Below, piece by piece: positions 6,279 to 12,330 of a stretch of DNA of 31,191 nt. The notes below the pieces were generated by a model. The model was not told the origin of the DNA and made no database searches. It saw only the letters and a list, made by a program, of their open reading frames with translations. A program made the position numbers and the translations under genes. Positions within the stretch are counted from its first letter, which is position 1; the number at the start of each line of letters is the position of its first letter. Origin of the DNA: a virus; the IMG/VR virus record IMGVR_UViG_3300008266_000414, positions 1 through 31,191 of that record. One strand, given 5' to 3'.

Positions 6279-6454
6279 CTGAGGCAGAGGAAGAGCGCGC
6301 CCGTATTGTGGGTATAATCCAAGGGCGCATCGACATCCATAGCCGCTTCGTTGAGTTCTGCATGGAAAATGATGTGCGGGTAACGCCGAGTATCTTTAGC
6401 TCCTTAATGGAGCTGCGTTCATTGTTGCGAAAAATAAAGGAGGAATCGAAATGA
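6275..6454 (+). CDS. Hypothetical protein, 59 aa, GTG start
   Basis: GTG 6275 overlaps the upstream TGA (GTGA) and has AAGGA about nine bases upstream. The in-frame GTG 6248 lies deep inside the previous gene. The product (VTEAEEERARIVGIIQGRID) is a charged, helical protein ending in ELRSLLRKIKEESK. Its EERARI segment echoes the gene before it. The function is unknown. Confidence 0.55.
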   Translation: MTEAEEERARIVGIIQGRIDIHSRFVEFCMENDVRVTPSIFSSLMELRSLLRKIKEESK

Positions 6455-6633
6455 AAAAGTTGGCGATTGGATTTATGATTGGGTTGGCTGCAGGCGCAGC
6501 GGCTCCGGCAGCAGCAGCTAAACTTGTTGGCGATACTGGTTACCTGTTCGGCTGGAGCGTGACCAAGGACGGCGAGGACATCTGCTACATGCCCTTCGTA
6601 TGGACGGCGACCCGCGAGATCGAATGTGATTAA
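6451..6633 (+). CDS. Small exported protein with signal peptide, 60 aa
   Basis: Starts MKKLAIGFMIGLAAGAAAP with a strong AAAGGAGG ribosome site and an ATGA overlap. The N-terminus is a textbook signal peptide: two Lys, a hydrophobic Gly/Ala core, then an Ala-rich cleavage zone ending near residue 23 (AAAA before KLVG). The mature part is only about 37 residues, with two Cys (45 and 59) that could form a disulphide, and ends TATREIECD. It should go to the periplasm or stay as a membrane anchor. Phage genes of this type can act in superinfection exclusion or envelope modification, but nothing here decides the role. Confidence 0.72.
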   Translation: MKKLAIGFMIGLAAGAAAPAAAAKLVGDTGYLFGWSVTKDGEDICYMPFVWTATREIECD

Positions 6634-6694
6634 ATGCTTAATCGACTGGGTGTTGACGCGCCTGTTTGATGGATATGGGGATTGGGAACAGTGA
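6626..6694 (+). CDS. Tiny 22-residue protein
   Basis: GTG 6626 opens a frame reading VIKCLIDWVLTRLFDGYGDW plus EQ, and it stops at 6692-6694. It fills the gap between the exported protein (overlap 8 bases) and the next gene, with which it shares a GTGA overlap. The end LFDGYGDWE resembles the LFDNFGWDIYEWE end of the other tiny frame at 6975. Two such frames placed at matching gene junctions support translation. The ribosome site is weak (GAGATCGAAT). If real, it is an amphipathic, Trp-rich micro-protein. Confidence 0.45.
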   Translation: MIKCLIDWVLTRLFDGYGDWEQ

Positions 6695-6978
6695 GCGACA
6701 GAGAAATCATCCGCACGATTGGATACATAACCGACGATAAGTATATCGCATCCTATCACGGTGTTGATGTGCGGCGTGTTTCTAATCTGCGTAAGCAGAT
6801 CAGCAGGCGCAGTGCTGAGGTGCCGAAGAAGTCATATGTTTCCCGGAATACCGCGACCACTCCAGTGAGCAGTGAGCCTGACAACAAGCGCTACATCGAT
6901 GCAAGAGATGGATCCAATGCGTTGCTCAAGGCACTGCATCAGTTCTTTGAGGCGCGTTTGAGGGAGCAAGCGCAGTGA
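6691..6978 (+). CDS. Hypothetical protein, 95 aa, GTG start
   Basis: GTG 6691 (reads VSDREIIRTIGYITDDKYIA) is chosen because it overlaps the upstream TGA and has GGGAA upstream. TTG 6682 is the only earlier in-frame start. The first half (YITDDKYIASYHGVDVRRV, then NLRKQI) looks like a small helical DNA-binding unit of the kind in which a conserved helix precedes basic residues, but this is weak. A Ser/Thr-rich linker and a helix (LLKALHQFFEARLREQ) follow. No family is firmly recognised. Confidence 0.6.
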   Translation: MSDREIIRTIGYITDDKYIASYHGVDVRRVSNLRKQISRRSAEVPKKSYVSRNTATTPVSSEPDNKRYIDARDGSNALLKALHQFFEARLREQAQ

Positions 6979-7052
6979 CCCTGCGCCAATTCCTGTTCGA
7001 TAATTTCGGCTGGGATATTTATGAATGGGAAATAGATGACATCAGATTTTGA
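6975..7052 (+). CDS. Tiny 25-residue protein related to the one at 6626
   Basis: GTG 6975 overlaps the preceding TGA (GTGA) and has a good ribosome site, GAGGGAG, 8 bases upstream. The frame reads VTLRQFLFDNFGWDIYEWEI then DDIRF and overlaps the next gene by 17 bases. Its core LFDNFG...EWE parallels LFDGYGDWE of the 22-residue frame upstream. The ribosome site, the coupling and the match between the two make translation likely in spite of the size. The function is unknown. Confidence 0.55.
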   Translation: MTLRQFLFDNFGWDIYEWEIDDIRF

Positions 7053-7236
7053 CATCCGCAGTTCAAAGTATAACCTAAGCTCAATGGAAGTCGGTGATAT
7101 TCGCACGTTTGATGCACCGGAGGCCGCTGACAAAAGACGAATCCGTCGCGCTGCGCACAATCAAAACGAGCGGACGGATCGGCATTATGCGACCACCGCC
7201 AAGGGCGACACTATCCGTATCATGAGGGTTAGATGA
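7036..7236 (+). CDS. DUF7303-like small phage protein, second copy, 66 aa
   Basis: Starts MTSDFDIRSSKYNLSSMEVG and carries MEVGDIRTFDAPEAADKRRI and an end GDTIRIMRVR. The layout (a 'L..M.vGD' strand, an Arg-rich middle, a G-x-x-hydrophobic-R end) matches the gene at 5843-6070, so the two look like diverged paralogues within about 1 kb. The stop overlaps the next ATG (ATGA). The function is unknown. Confidence 0.65.
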   Translation: MTSDFDIRSSKYNLSSMEVGDIRTFDAPEAADKRRIRRAAHNQNERTDRHYATTAKGDTIRIMRVR

Positions 7237-7766
7237 GCAGCAGAAACCTACCAAACCATCTTTACGTTTATGTGGACAGCGCATTCATTCGCAGGGATGG
7301 CAAAGGTTTCGAGCCTGCTGTTTGGTTCGCCCTGAGATCCGAGCCTGACCGGGCGTGGGGTTGTCACCTCATGCTGGAATGTGGCGCGGTCTATCGGAAC
7401 GTGCCGCCTCATGCACTGGCGTTCTCTGACAAACCAGATGTTTACTGGCCGTTGGAGAAGGCGCAGGTCTGGGACTGCTACGGCACTGAGTTCGATGTTA
7501 TCCGCTATGAATATCTGGCAAACCTTGAGGCGCGTTACGATGGCAGCGATGACCGAGCGACCTGCCTGTTCACTGCCTGCCCGCACAGCGATGGGTTCAG
7601 CGCAGCGCCAGACCAGAGCAAGGAGTTCATGTTCATGCGAACGACGGGTGATCGCCTGCTGATAAGGCCGACGAATATGGTTCTGTTCGAGGAGCGTAGC
7701 TTCACTGAGGACAGCGGCTGGCCTACCGACATTGCGACATCAACGCAGGTATGGCGGGCAGAGTGA
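7233..7766 (+). CDS. Hypothetical protein, 177 aa
   Basis: Starts MSSRNLPNHLYVYVDSAFIR in an ATGA overlap. It has many Trp, Cys and aromatic residues (AVWFALRSEPDRAWGCHLML; VYWPLEKAQVWDCYG) and ends STQVWRAE. The sequence looks like a compact globular alpha/beta protein. I recall nothing specific for it. It is larger than its neighbours and lies directly before the helicase gene. In its own frame, a further 22 codons after the TGA are open (7767-7832). Confidence 0.68.
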   Translation: MSSRNLPNHLYVYVDSAFIRRDGKGFEPAVWFALRSEPDRAWGCHLMLECGAVYRNVPPHALAFSDKPDVYWPLEKAQVWDCYGTEFDVIRYEYLANLEARYDGSDDRATCLFTACPHSDGFSAAPDQSKEFMFMRTTGDRLLIRPTNMVLFEERSFTEDSGWPTDIATSTQVWRAE

Positions 7767-7852
7767 CGGATCAGCTTCGGTCGTGTCGTTAAGGCACTTT
7801 GGAACCCTGCTGGCAGGCCGGGGCGAAGATAGTCTGCCACATAAGGAAATCT

Positions 7853-9343
7853 ATGGTTCAGCTTAGAGACTATCAAGAATCAGCCGTTCAGGCTGTGCGC
7901 GACAGCTTTCGCAATGGGCACAAGAAAACCCTGCTCGTTTCCCCTACGGGATCGGGCAAGACGGTGATCTTCAGCTACATCGCGGCAGGCATGGCGAAGA
8001 ATAACAAGCGCATCCTAATCGTGGCGCACAGGCGCGAGCTGCTCAAGCAAATCAGCGGCGCGCTGAAGAAGGTGGGCGTGCGTCATGCTGTCCTATCTGG
8101 CGGGACGCCGGGTATTCCTATTGCCAATGTCGTGGTGGCATCCGTGTTCACGCTGGTGCGGCGCATGAAGATGATGAAGCCGTTCGACCTGATCATTGGC
8201 GACGAGGCGCATCACTTCACCCCTGACAGCAGCTGGGGCAAGGTCGTGGCTGGCTTCCCCTCTGCCCGTGTGCTGGGCGTTACGGCTACGCCTGAGCGCC
8301 TTGACGGCAAAGGCATGGGCCAGATGTTCGATGATATGGTGATGGGCCCTACAGTCGCAGAGCTGACCGCACAGGGCTTCCTGTCGCACGCTGTGGTCTA
8401 TGCACCAAGCGCACCTGATCTTGGCTCTGTTGGTACGCGCATGGGCGATTACGTATCCAAGCAGCTCGAAGACGCGATGGACAAGCCGATCATCACTGGC
8501 AGCGCGGTCAAGCACTATGGTAAATACGCGCCGGGCAAGAAGGCAATCGCGTTCTGCGTGAGCGTTAAGCACGCCAAGGATGTGGCCGAAGACTTCCGTG
8601 TCTCTGGCTATGCAGCCAGCCACATCGATGGCGGCATGGATGATACTGAGCGGGATGCTGTTCTGAAAGCCTTCGAGGAAGACCGGATTCAGATCCTGAC
8701 GAGCTGCGATCTGGTGAGCGAGGGCTTCGATCTTCCGTCCGTTGAGGTCGCGATCCTACTGCGCCCGACGAAATCCCTTGGCCTGTTCCTGCAGCAATGC
8801 GGTCGAGCAATCAGGCCGCACCCTGACAAGGAGAGGACGATCATCCTTGATCATGCCGGCAACACCGCAAGGCATGGGTTCATTGACGATGAGCGGGATT
8901 GGAGCCTTGCTGATGGGTTCGTTGCGAATCGCGGCAAGAGTGGAGAAAAGGTTGTATCCGTTCGGACATGCACTGCCTGCTTCGCGGTCCACAAGCCGAC
9001 ACCTACCTGCCCCATGTGCGGCCATGTCTATCCTATCACGGCCAGAAAAGTGAAGCATGTGGATGGCGATCTGGTTGTCACACGCCGCGAGGGTGATCCT
9101 GAAACTGAAACCATAGAGGGGATGATGCAGAAGAAGTTCCGCGTCCTCACCAGCGTGGCCCGCAAGCGCGGCTACAATAACCCGACGCAATGGGCATTCA
9201 ATGTTATCTGCGGGCAAGAGGCATCACGCCTTGCCAAGAAGGTGGGTATGCGCGATGCTCAGACAACCAACGGCCTGACGGCAGAAGAGAGGGCTTCGAT
9301 ATGGAAGATGACGATGGGAACGAAACAGAGTTCCATTCGGTAG
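7853..9343 (+). CDS. Superfamily 2 DNA helicase with C-terminal zinc ribbon
   Basis: Product of 496 residues. ATG 7853 (MVQLRDYQESAVQAVRDSF) has AAGGA 6 bases upstream and places the usual 'LRdYQ..av' Q-motif at the start; an in-frame ATG at 7799 lacks support. Helicase motifs are in order: SPTGSGKT (30-37), DEAH (117-120), TATP (144-147) and QCGRAIRP (315-322). After the second RecA-like domain comes a four-Cys zinc ribbon (CTACF ... CPMCG). This is a DEAD/DEAH-type phage helicase of the kind that works in replication, recombination or fork remodelling in the cytoplasm. It overlaps the next gene by 43 bases and lies two genes before a VRR-NUC nuclease, a frequent partner. Confidence 0.92.
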   Translation: MVQLRDYQESAVQAVRDSFRNGHKKTLLVSPTGSGKTVIFSYIAAGMAKNNKRILIVAHRRELLKQISGALKKVGVRHAVLSGGTPGIPIANVVVASVFTLVRRMKMMKPFDLIIGDEAHHFTPDSSWGKVVAGFPSARVLGVTATPERLDGKGMGQMFDDMVMGPTVAELTAQGFLSHAVVYAPSAPDLGSVGTRMGDYVSKQLEDAMDKPIITGSAVKHYGKYAPGKKAIAFCVSVKHAKDVAEDFRVSGYAASHIDGGMDDTERDAVLKAFEEDRIQILTSCDLVSEGFDLPSVEVAILLRPTKSLGLFLQQCGRAIRPHPDKERTIILDHAGNTARHGFIDDERDWSLADGFVANRGKSGEKVVSVRTCTACFAVHKPTPTCPMCGHVYPITARKVKHVDGDLVVTRREGDPETETIEGMMQKKFRVLTSVARKRGYNNPTQWAFNVICGQEASRLAKKVGMRDAQTTNGLTAEERASIWKMTMGTKQSSIR

Positions 9344-9525
9344 TTGTGCCGCTGTCCCTGATCCATGCGCTGACATTCGAGATGTTGCATGTGCTGGATC
9401 AGTGGCATGAAGATCGGAAGATTGATGTGATTGATCACCGGCAATGCTTCGCCGCCATGATGGCCGCGACTGAGGCTGTGCTTGAGCAGCTGGACAATGA
9501 CGGACAGGAGCTAACCCTGCAATGA
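9301..9525 (+). CDS. Hypothetical acidic protein between helicase and nuclease, 74 aa
   Basis: ATG 9301 (MEDDDGNETEFHSVVVPLSL) begins inside the helicase 3' end, after a GAGAGGG stretch. The N-terminus is acidic, and a helix (LIHALTFEMLHVLDQW) and a second helical stretch (AAMMAATEAVLEQLDND) follow. It shares an ATGA overlap with the nuclease gene. No family is recognised. Its position suggests a link with the helicase or nuclease. Confidence 0.62.
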   Translation: MEDDDGNETEFHSVVVPLSLIHALTFEMLHVLDQWHEDRKIDVIDHRQCFAAMMAATEAVLEQLDNDGQELTLQ

Positions 9526-9845
9526 GCAGTGAAGCTGCAATCCAGCAGGCGATTCGTCTTGCACTGGGCCAGAGGCAGGACATCATGATGTTCCGGATCA
9601 ACGTCGGTAAGTTCCGACCGCTCGATGGCGGAGCCCGTGTCATCCAGTCCGCGCCTGAGGGGACACCCGACCTGCTTGGCGTCATGTCACCGGGCCGAGC
9701 GTTTGCTATCGAGGTCAAGACCGAGAAGGGAAAGCAGCGGCTTGCGCAGGCAGCATGGCAGAGCGCATGGGAAAAACGCGGTGGAATATACGTGTTGGCG
9801 CGATCTGTTGAAGATGTTTACAAGGGACTTGACATAACTCCGTAG
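9522..9845 (+). CDS. VRR-NUC domain nuclease
   Basis: A 107-residue stand-alone VRR-NUC (PD-(D/E)xK superfamily) nuclease. Expected motifs are present: an N-terminal helix with Glu (SEAAIQQA), the strand MFRINVGKF, the GTPDLLG motif with D50, the IEVKT motif with E64 and K66, then Q80 and GGIYVLARSVED at the end. The active-site set D-E-K is intact. These enzymes cleave branched DNA such as Holliday junctions or flaps, so it likely works with the adjacent helicase. The start overlaps the previous gene by ATGA. The next promoter's -35 box (9829) lies within its last codons. Confidence 0.9.
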   Translation: MSSEAAIQQAIRLALGQRQDIMMFRINVGKFRPLDGGARVIQSAPEGTPDLLGVMSPGRAFAIEVKTEKGKQRLAQAAWQSAWEKRGGIYVLARSVEDVYKGLDITP

Positions 9846-9858
9846 ACATCTGTATACA
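9829..9858 (+). promoter_or_regulatory. Predicted sigma70-type promoter before the recombination operon
   Basis: TTGACA (9829-9834) is a perfect -35 box, followed after 18 bases by TATACA (9853-9858), four of six matches to TATAAT in a usual position. Transcription would start near 9865, some 37 bases before the exonuclease ATG, inside the only real gap in this stretch (9846-9901). The -35 box overlaps the end of the nuclease gene. It would allow the exonuclease, RHH, recT and ssb-like genes to be expressed apart from the upstream genes. Confidence 0.6.
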
Positions 9859-9883
9859 CAATGTAGGCCGACTGTATACGGCC
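9850..9883 (+). promoter_or_regulatory. Candidate operator: repeated CTGTATAC boxes and a GGCCG hairpin
   Basis: CTGTATAC occurs at 9850-9857, over the -10 box, and again at 9872-9879. The spacing is 22 bases, about two helical turns. Each box holds the palindrome GTATAC. The second is embedded in an inverted repeat GGCCG (9866-9870) / CGGCC (9879-9883) around an 8-base loop just after the predicted start site. A protein bound to both boxes would block RNA polymerase. The ribbon-helix-helix protein encoded at 10837 is an obvious candidate; this is inference. Confidence 0.45.
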
Positions 9884-9901
9884 AGTAACCGGAGAAAATA
9901 A

Positions 9902-10837
9902 ATGGCTATTATACAAGTACGTGACCAGAAGCACTGGCACGAGTTGCGTTCTCAGCACGTTGGTGGGAGCGATGTTGCTGCGTTGTTTGGGCTGTCGCCC
10001 TATTCGAGCCGCTGGCAACTGTGGATGGAGAAGGCTGGCAAGCTGCCGCCGGAGGACATCTCTGGCAACAAGGCTGTGCAAGCTGGGACATTCCTTGAGA
10101 GTGGCATTGCAAACTGGGCGTCGCACCGTTGGTCGATGGATCTTGGTAAGGTCAGTGACTATTACACGGTCGATGACTGCCCCGGTATGGGTGCATCGTT
10201 CGATTACATCACGGCAGGCGGCGCACCTGTGGAGATCAAATGGTCTGCCCGTGGCTATGGCTGGCACTACAATGGCGAAGAGATTGACGAAGCGCCTGAG
10301 AACTATCTGCTTCAGGTGCAGCACCAGCTGGCTTGCACGACTTCGGATCACGCATGGCTTGTTGCCCTGATCGATGACGAGCCGCGCCGCATGAAGATCC
10401 CGCGCAACGACAACATCATTGATGCAATCAAGCATGAGATTACATCGTTCTGGCAGTCGATTGCTGAAGGCAAGGAGCCTGAGCCGGATTACACGACCGA
10501 CGTGGGCGCTATCACCAAGCTCATGGGCACGCTGCCTAAGAGCGATGTCGTGCTCGATGACGGAGACGCGCTGCTCTTCTTGGAATATAAGACTGCCAAG
10601 CAAGACGAGAAGTATGCAGCTGCCCGCGCCGACGAGGCTAAGGCTGAGATCTTGATGAAGGCCCGTGCAAAGCTGGAGCTTATGAACACATCGAAGGACA
10701 AGGCTTCCGTGAAGTGCGGAGAACATAAGATGTCGATCAGTGTGGTTGCTGATAATCCCGGCAAGGAAATCACGGCTGACATGGTTGGCACCCTGACGGG
10801 CAAGCGTTCTGGCTACACTACAGTAAGGATTACCTGA
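9902..10837 (+). CDS. YqaJ-type viral recombinase (exonuclease)
   Basis: A 311-residue protein of the YqaJ/lambda-exonuclease class (PD-(D/E)xK fold). Visible motifs are GGSDVAALFGLSPY (21-34), the AGTFLESGIA helix with E66, SFDYI with D101, VEIK with E111 and K113, and YLLQVQHQL with Q138 and Q140. These are the family's catalytic residues, all present. The enzyme resects double-stranded ends 5' to 3' so that RecT can anneal the strand left. The C-terminal 90 residues are Lys/Glu-rich and helical. GGAG precedes ATG 9902, and the gene follows the predicted promoter. Its stop shares a base with the next ATG (TGATG). Confidence 0.9.
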   Translation: MAIIQVRDQKHWHELRSQHVGGSDVAALFGLSPYSSRWQLWMEKAGKLPPEDISGNKAVQAGTFLESGIANWASHRWSMDLGKVSDYYTVDDCPGMGASFDYITAGGAPVEIKWSARGYGWHYNGEEIDEAPENYLLQVQHQLACTTSDHAWLVALIDDEPRRMKIPRNDNIIDAIKHEITSFWQSIAEGKEPEPDYTTDVGAITKLMGTLPKSDVVLDDGDALLFLEYKTAKQDEKYAAARADEAKAEILMKARAKLELMNTSKDKASVKCGEHKMSISVVADNPGKEITADMVGTLTGKRSGYTTVRIT

Positions 10838-10998
10838 TGAAAGATATTGTTATGATGAGGGTCGATAGGGATCTGCTGGCAAGGCTGCGCGATGTCGCAG
10901 CCAAGCACCCGCTAAAGCCTACGCTTCGAGCCGTTGTCGAACGTGCCATTGAATTAATGATTGATGATCTAGAAGAGGAATTGAAAAATGCAAAGTAA
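10837..10998 (+). CDS. Ribbon-helix-helix (Arc/CopG-like) DNA-binding protein, 53 aa
   Basis: This small gene lies between the exonuclease and RecT genes, starting in a TGATG overlap and overlapping RecT by 11 bases. The product reads VMMRVDRDLLARLRDVAAK, then LRAVVERAIELMIDDL. That is a short strand with alternating residues, a first helix, a turn (HPLKP) and a second helix, at the length and layout of Arc/CopG/MetJ-type RHH repressors. Such proteins bind DNA as dimers with the strand in the major groove, at repeated short boxes. The repeated CTGTATAC boxes lie at the promoter of the same operon, so autoregulation is plausible. Confidence 0.72.
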   Translation: MKDIVMMRVDRDLLARLRDVAAKHPLKPTLRAVVERAIELMIDDLEEELKNAK

Positions 10999-12022
10999 TG
11001 AGATGGTTCCCGTGAAGCCGATAGATCGGTTTAAGCAGGAGCTGGCCATGCGCGAAGGGCATCTCCGCAGCCTTCTCCCGCAGTCTATGACAGTCGATAA
11101 GTTCCAAGGCATTGTGGTGGCGGCTGTCGCTGACAACATGGACTTGCTGGACTGCGACCGTGGTTCACTGCTGAAGGCGTGCCTGAGCGCCGCTGAGCTT
11201 GGCCTGTCGCTCAATAAGAGCATGGGTGAGGCTGACATCCTGAAGGTTTGGGATGGCCGCATGAAGAAGAATGTCGCGCAGTTCCGTCCACGTTATAAGG
11301 GATTGATGAAGCTGGCGCTGCAGGCTGGTGAGGTTCTGAAGATCGAGAGCCGTCTGGTATATAGCAAAGACTTGTTCGAGGTCGAAGAAGGCATCGAGTC
11401 GCGCATCATCCACAAGCATGGCCTGTCTGATCGCGGTGAGAAGATCGGCGCGTACTGTGTGTGGAAGTTGAAGAACGGCGAGACGCAGTTCGAGATCATG
11501 AGCAAGGAAGAGATCCTTTCGATCCGTGACCGCTCATCATCGAAGACTAAGGACGGCACTATCGTCGGCCCTTGGAAGACTGATGAAGCTGAGATGTGGC
11601 GCAAGACTGTGGTCCGCCGAGCCAGCAAGTATATGCCACTGTCCACCGAAGCGCAGCGTGCTGTGATGGCTGACAATCAGGCTGAAGGCATCATCGAGGC
11701 CGATGAGTATAGCGGCAGCGAGATGGACATCACCGACTTCGATGACGTTCCTGCAGCCGAAGCTCAGGTGCAGACCCTTGAGGAAAAGATTGTAGCCAAG
11801 GCTAAGCCTAAGGCTCCGCTGCACATCGATGTGCTGGAGGCTGGCGAAGACGAAGAAGGCATGACGGATTGGGATGGGTGGGCAATCACTGCGTGTGAGA
11901 TTGTTGCAAGCCTGTCCCCTGAAGAACGCGAAGCATGGCGCGTATTGCACGAAGCAATGCTTGAAGAGGCAGAGCTAATGGCCCCACGCAACACCACCAA
12001 GTTAATGAAGCTGTTTCAATAA
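10988..12022 (+). CDS. recT: RecT-family single-strand annealing protein
   Basis: A 344-residue RecT-like protein. The N-terminal part has the family layout: LLPQSMTVDKFQGIVVAAVA (about 29-48), LLKACLSAAELGLSLN (about 61-76), FRPRYKGLMKLALQAG, then WKLKNGETQFEIMSKEEI and the MWRKTVVRRASKYMPLS helix. It would pair complementary strands produced by the adjacent exonuclease, giving phage recombination without RecA. ATG 10988 has AGAGGAA about 9 bases upstream. The C-terminal third is acidic and extends beyond the core (ending NTTKLMKLFQ), possibly a partner-binding tail. Confidence 0.92.
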   Translation: MQSNEMVPVKPIDRFKQELAMREGHLRSLLPQSMTVDKFQGIVVAAVADNMDLLDCDRGSLLKACLSAAELGLSLNKSMGEADILKVWDGRMKKNVAQFRPRYKGLMKLALQAGEVLKIESRLVYSKDLFEVEEGIESRIIHKHGLSDRGEKIGAYCVWKLKNGETQFEIMSKEEILSIRDRSSSKTKDGTIVGPWKTDEAEMWRKTVVRRASKYMPLSTEAQRAVMADNQAEGIIEADEYSGSEMDITDFDDVPAAEAQVQTLEEKIVAKAKPKAPLHIDVLEAGEDEEGMTDWDGWAITACEIVASLSPEEREAWRVLHEAMLEEAELMAPRNTTKLMKLFQ

Positions 12023-12033
12023 GGAGAAAGTAA

Positions 12034-12330
12034 ATGGGTAAAAAGTATGATCTCGTCGTCAAGGTTGGCGAATACACAGATGGCCAAGGCCAGACCAAGG
12101 GCCGGTTCAAGAACGTCGGCGTCATGATGGACGGGGACAAGGGCCCTTACATCCTGCTCGACCGCACGTTCAATCCAGCTGGCGTTGGCGGCAATGAAGG
12201 CCGTGAGAGCATCATCGTGTCGCTCTATGAGCCTAAGGATGGCGGCGGCCAGCAGGCGCACTCAGCCGCTAAGGCAGACGGCTATCAGCCTGCAGCGCGT
12301 GACTTAGGCGGGGATGATGTTCCGTTTTAA
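12034..12330 (+). CDS. SSB-like single-stranded DNA-binding protein
   Basis: A 98-residue protein with AAGGAG before ATG 12034. The N-terminal part is beta-like (KKYDLVVKVGEYTDGQGQTK, FKNVGVMMD, YILLDRTFNP, ESIIVSLYEP). A flexible Gly/Gln/Ala linker follows, and the last residues are GGDDVPF. An acidic tip ending in Pro-Phe is the hallmark of bacterial-type SSB proteins, used to dock partner enzymes. With RecT and the exonuclease upstream, a role in coating single strands during replication and recombination fits. The core is shorter than classical SSB, so the family assignment rests on the tail and context. Confidence 0.7.
   Translation: MGKKYDLVVKVGEYTDGQGQTKGRFKNVGVMMDGDKGPYILLDRTFNPAGVGGNEGRESIIVSLYEPKDGGGQQAHSAAKADGYQPAARDLGGDDVPF

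Noticed and set aside
7783-7866. A 27-codon frame from GTG (VSLRHFGTLLAGRGEDSL) before the helicase
   Set aside because: It has no ribosome site, does not couple with the gene before it and runs into the helicase start. There is no relative within the window.
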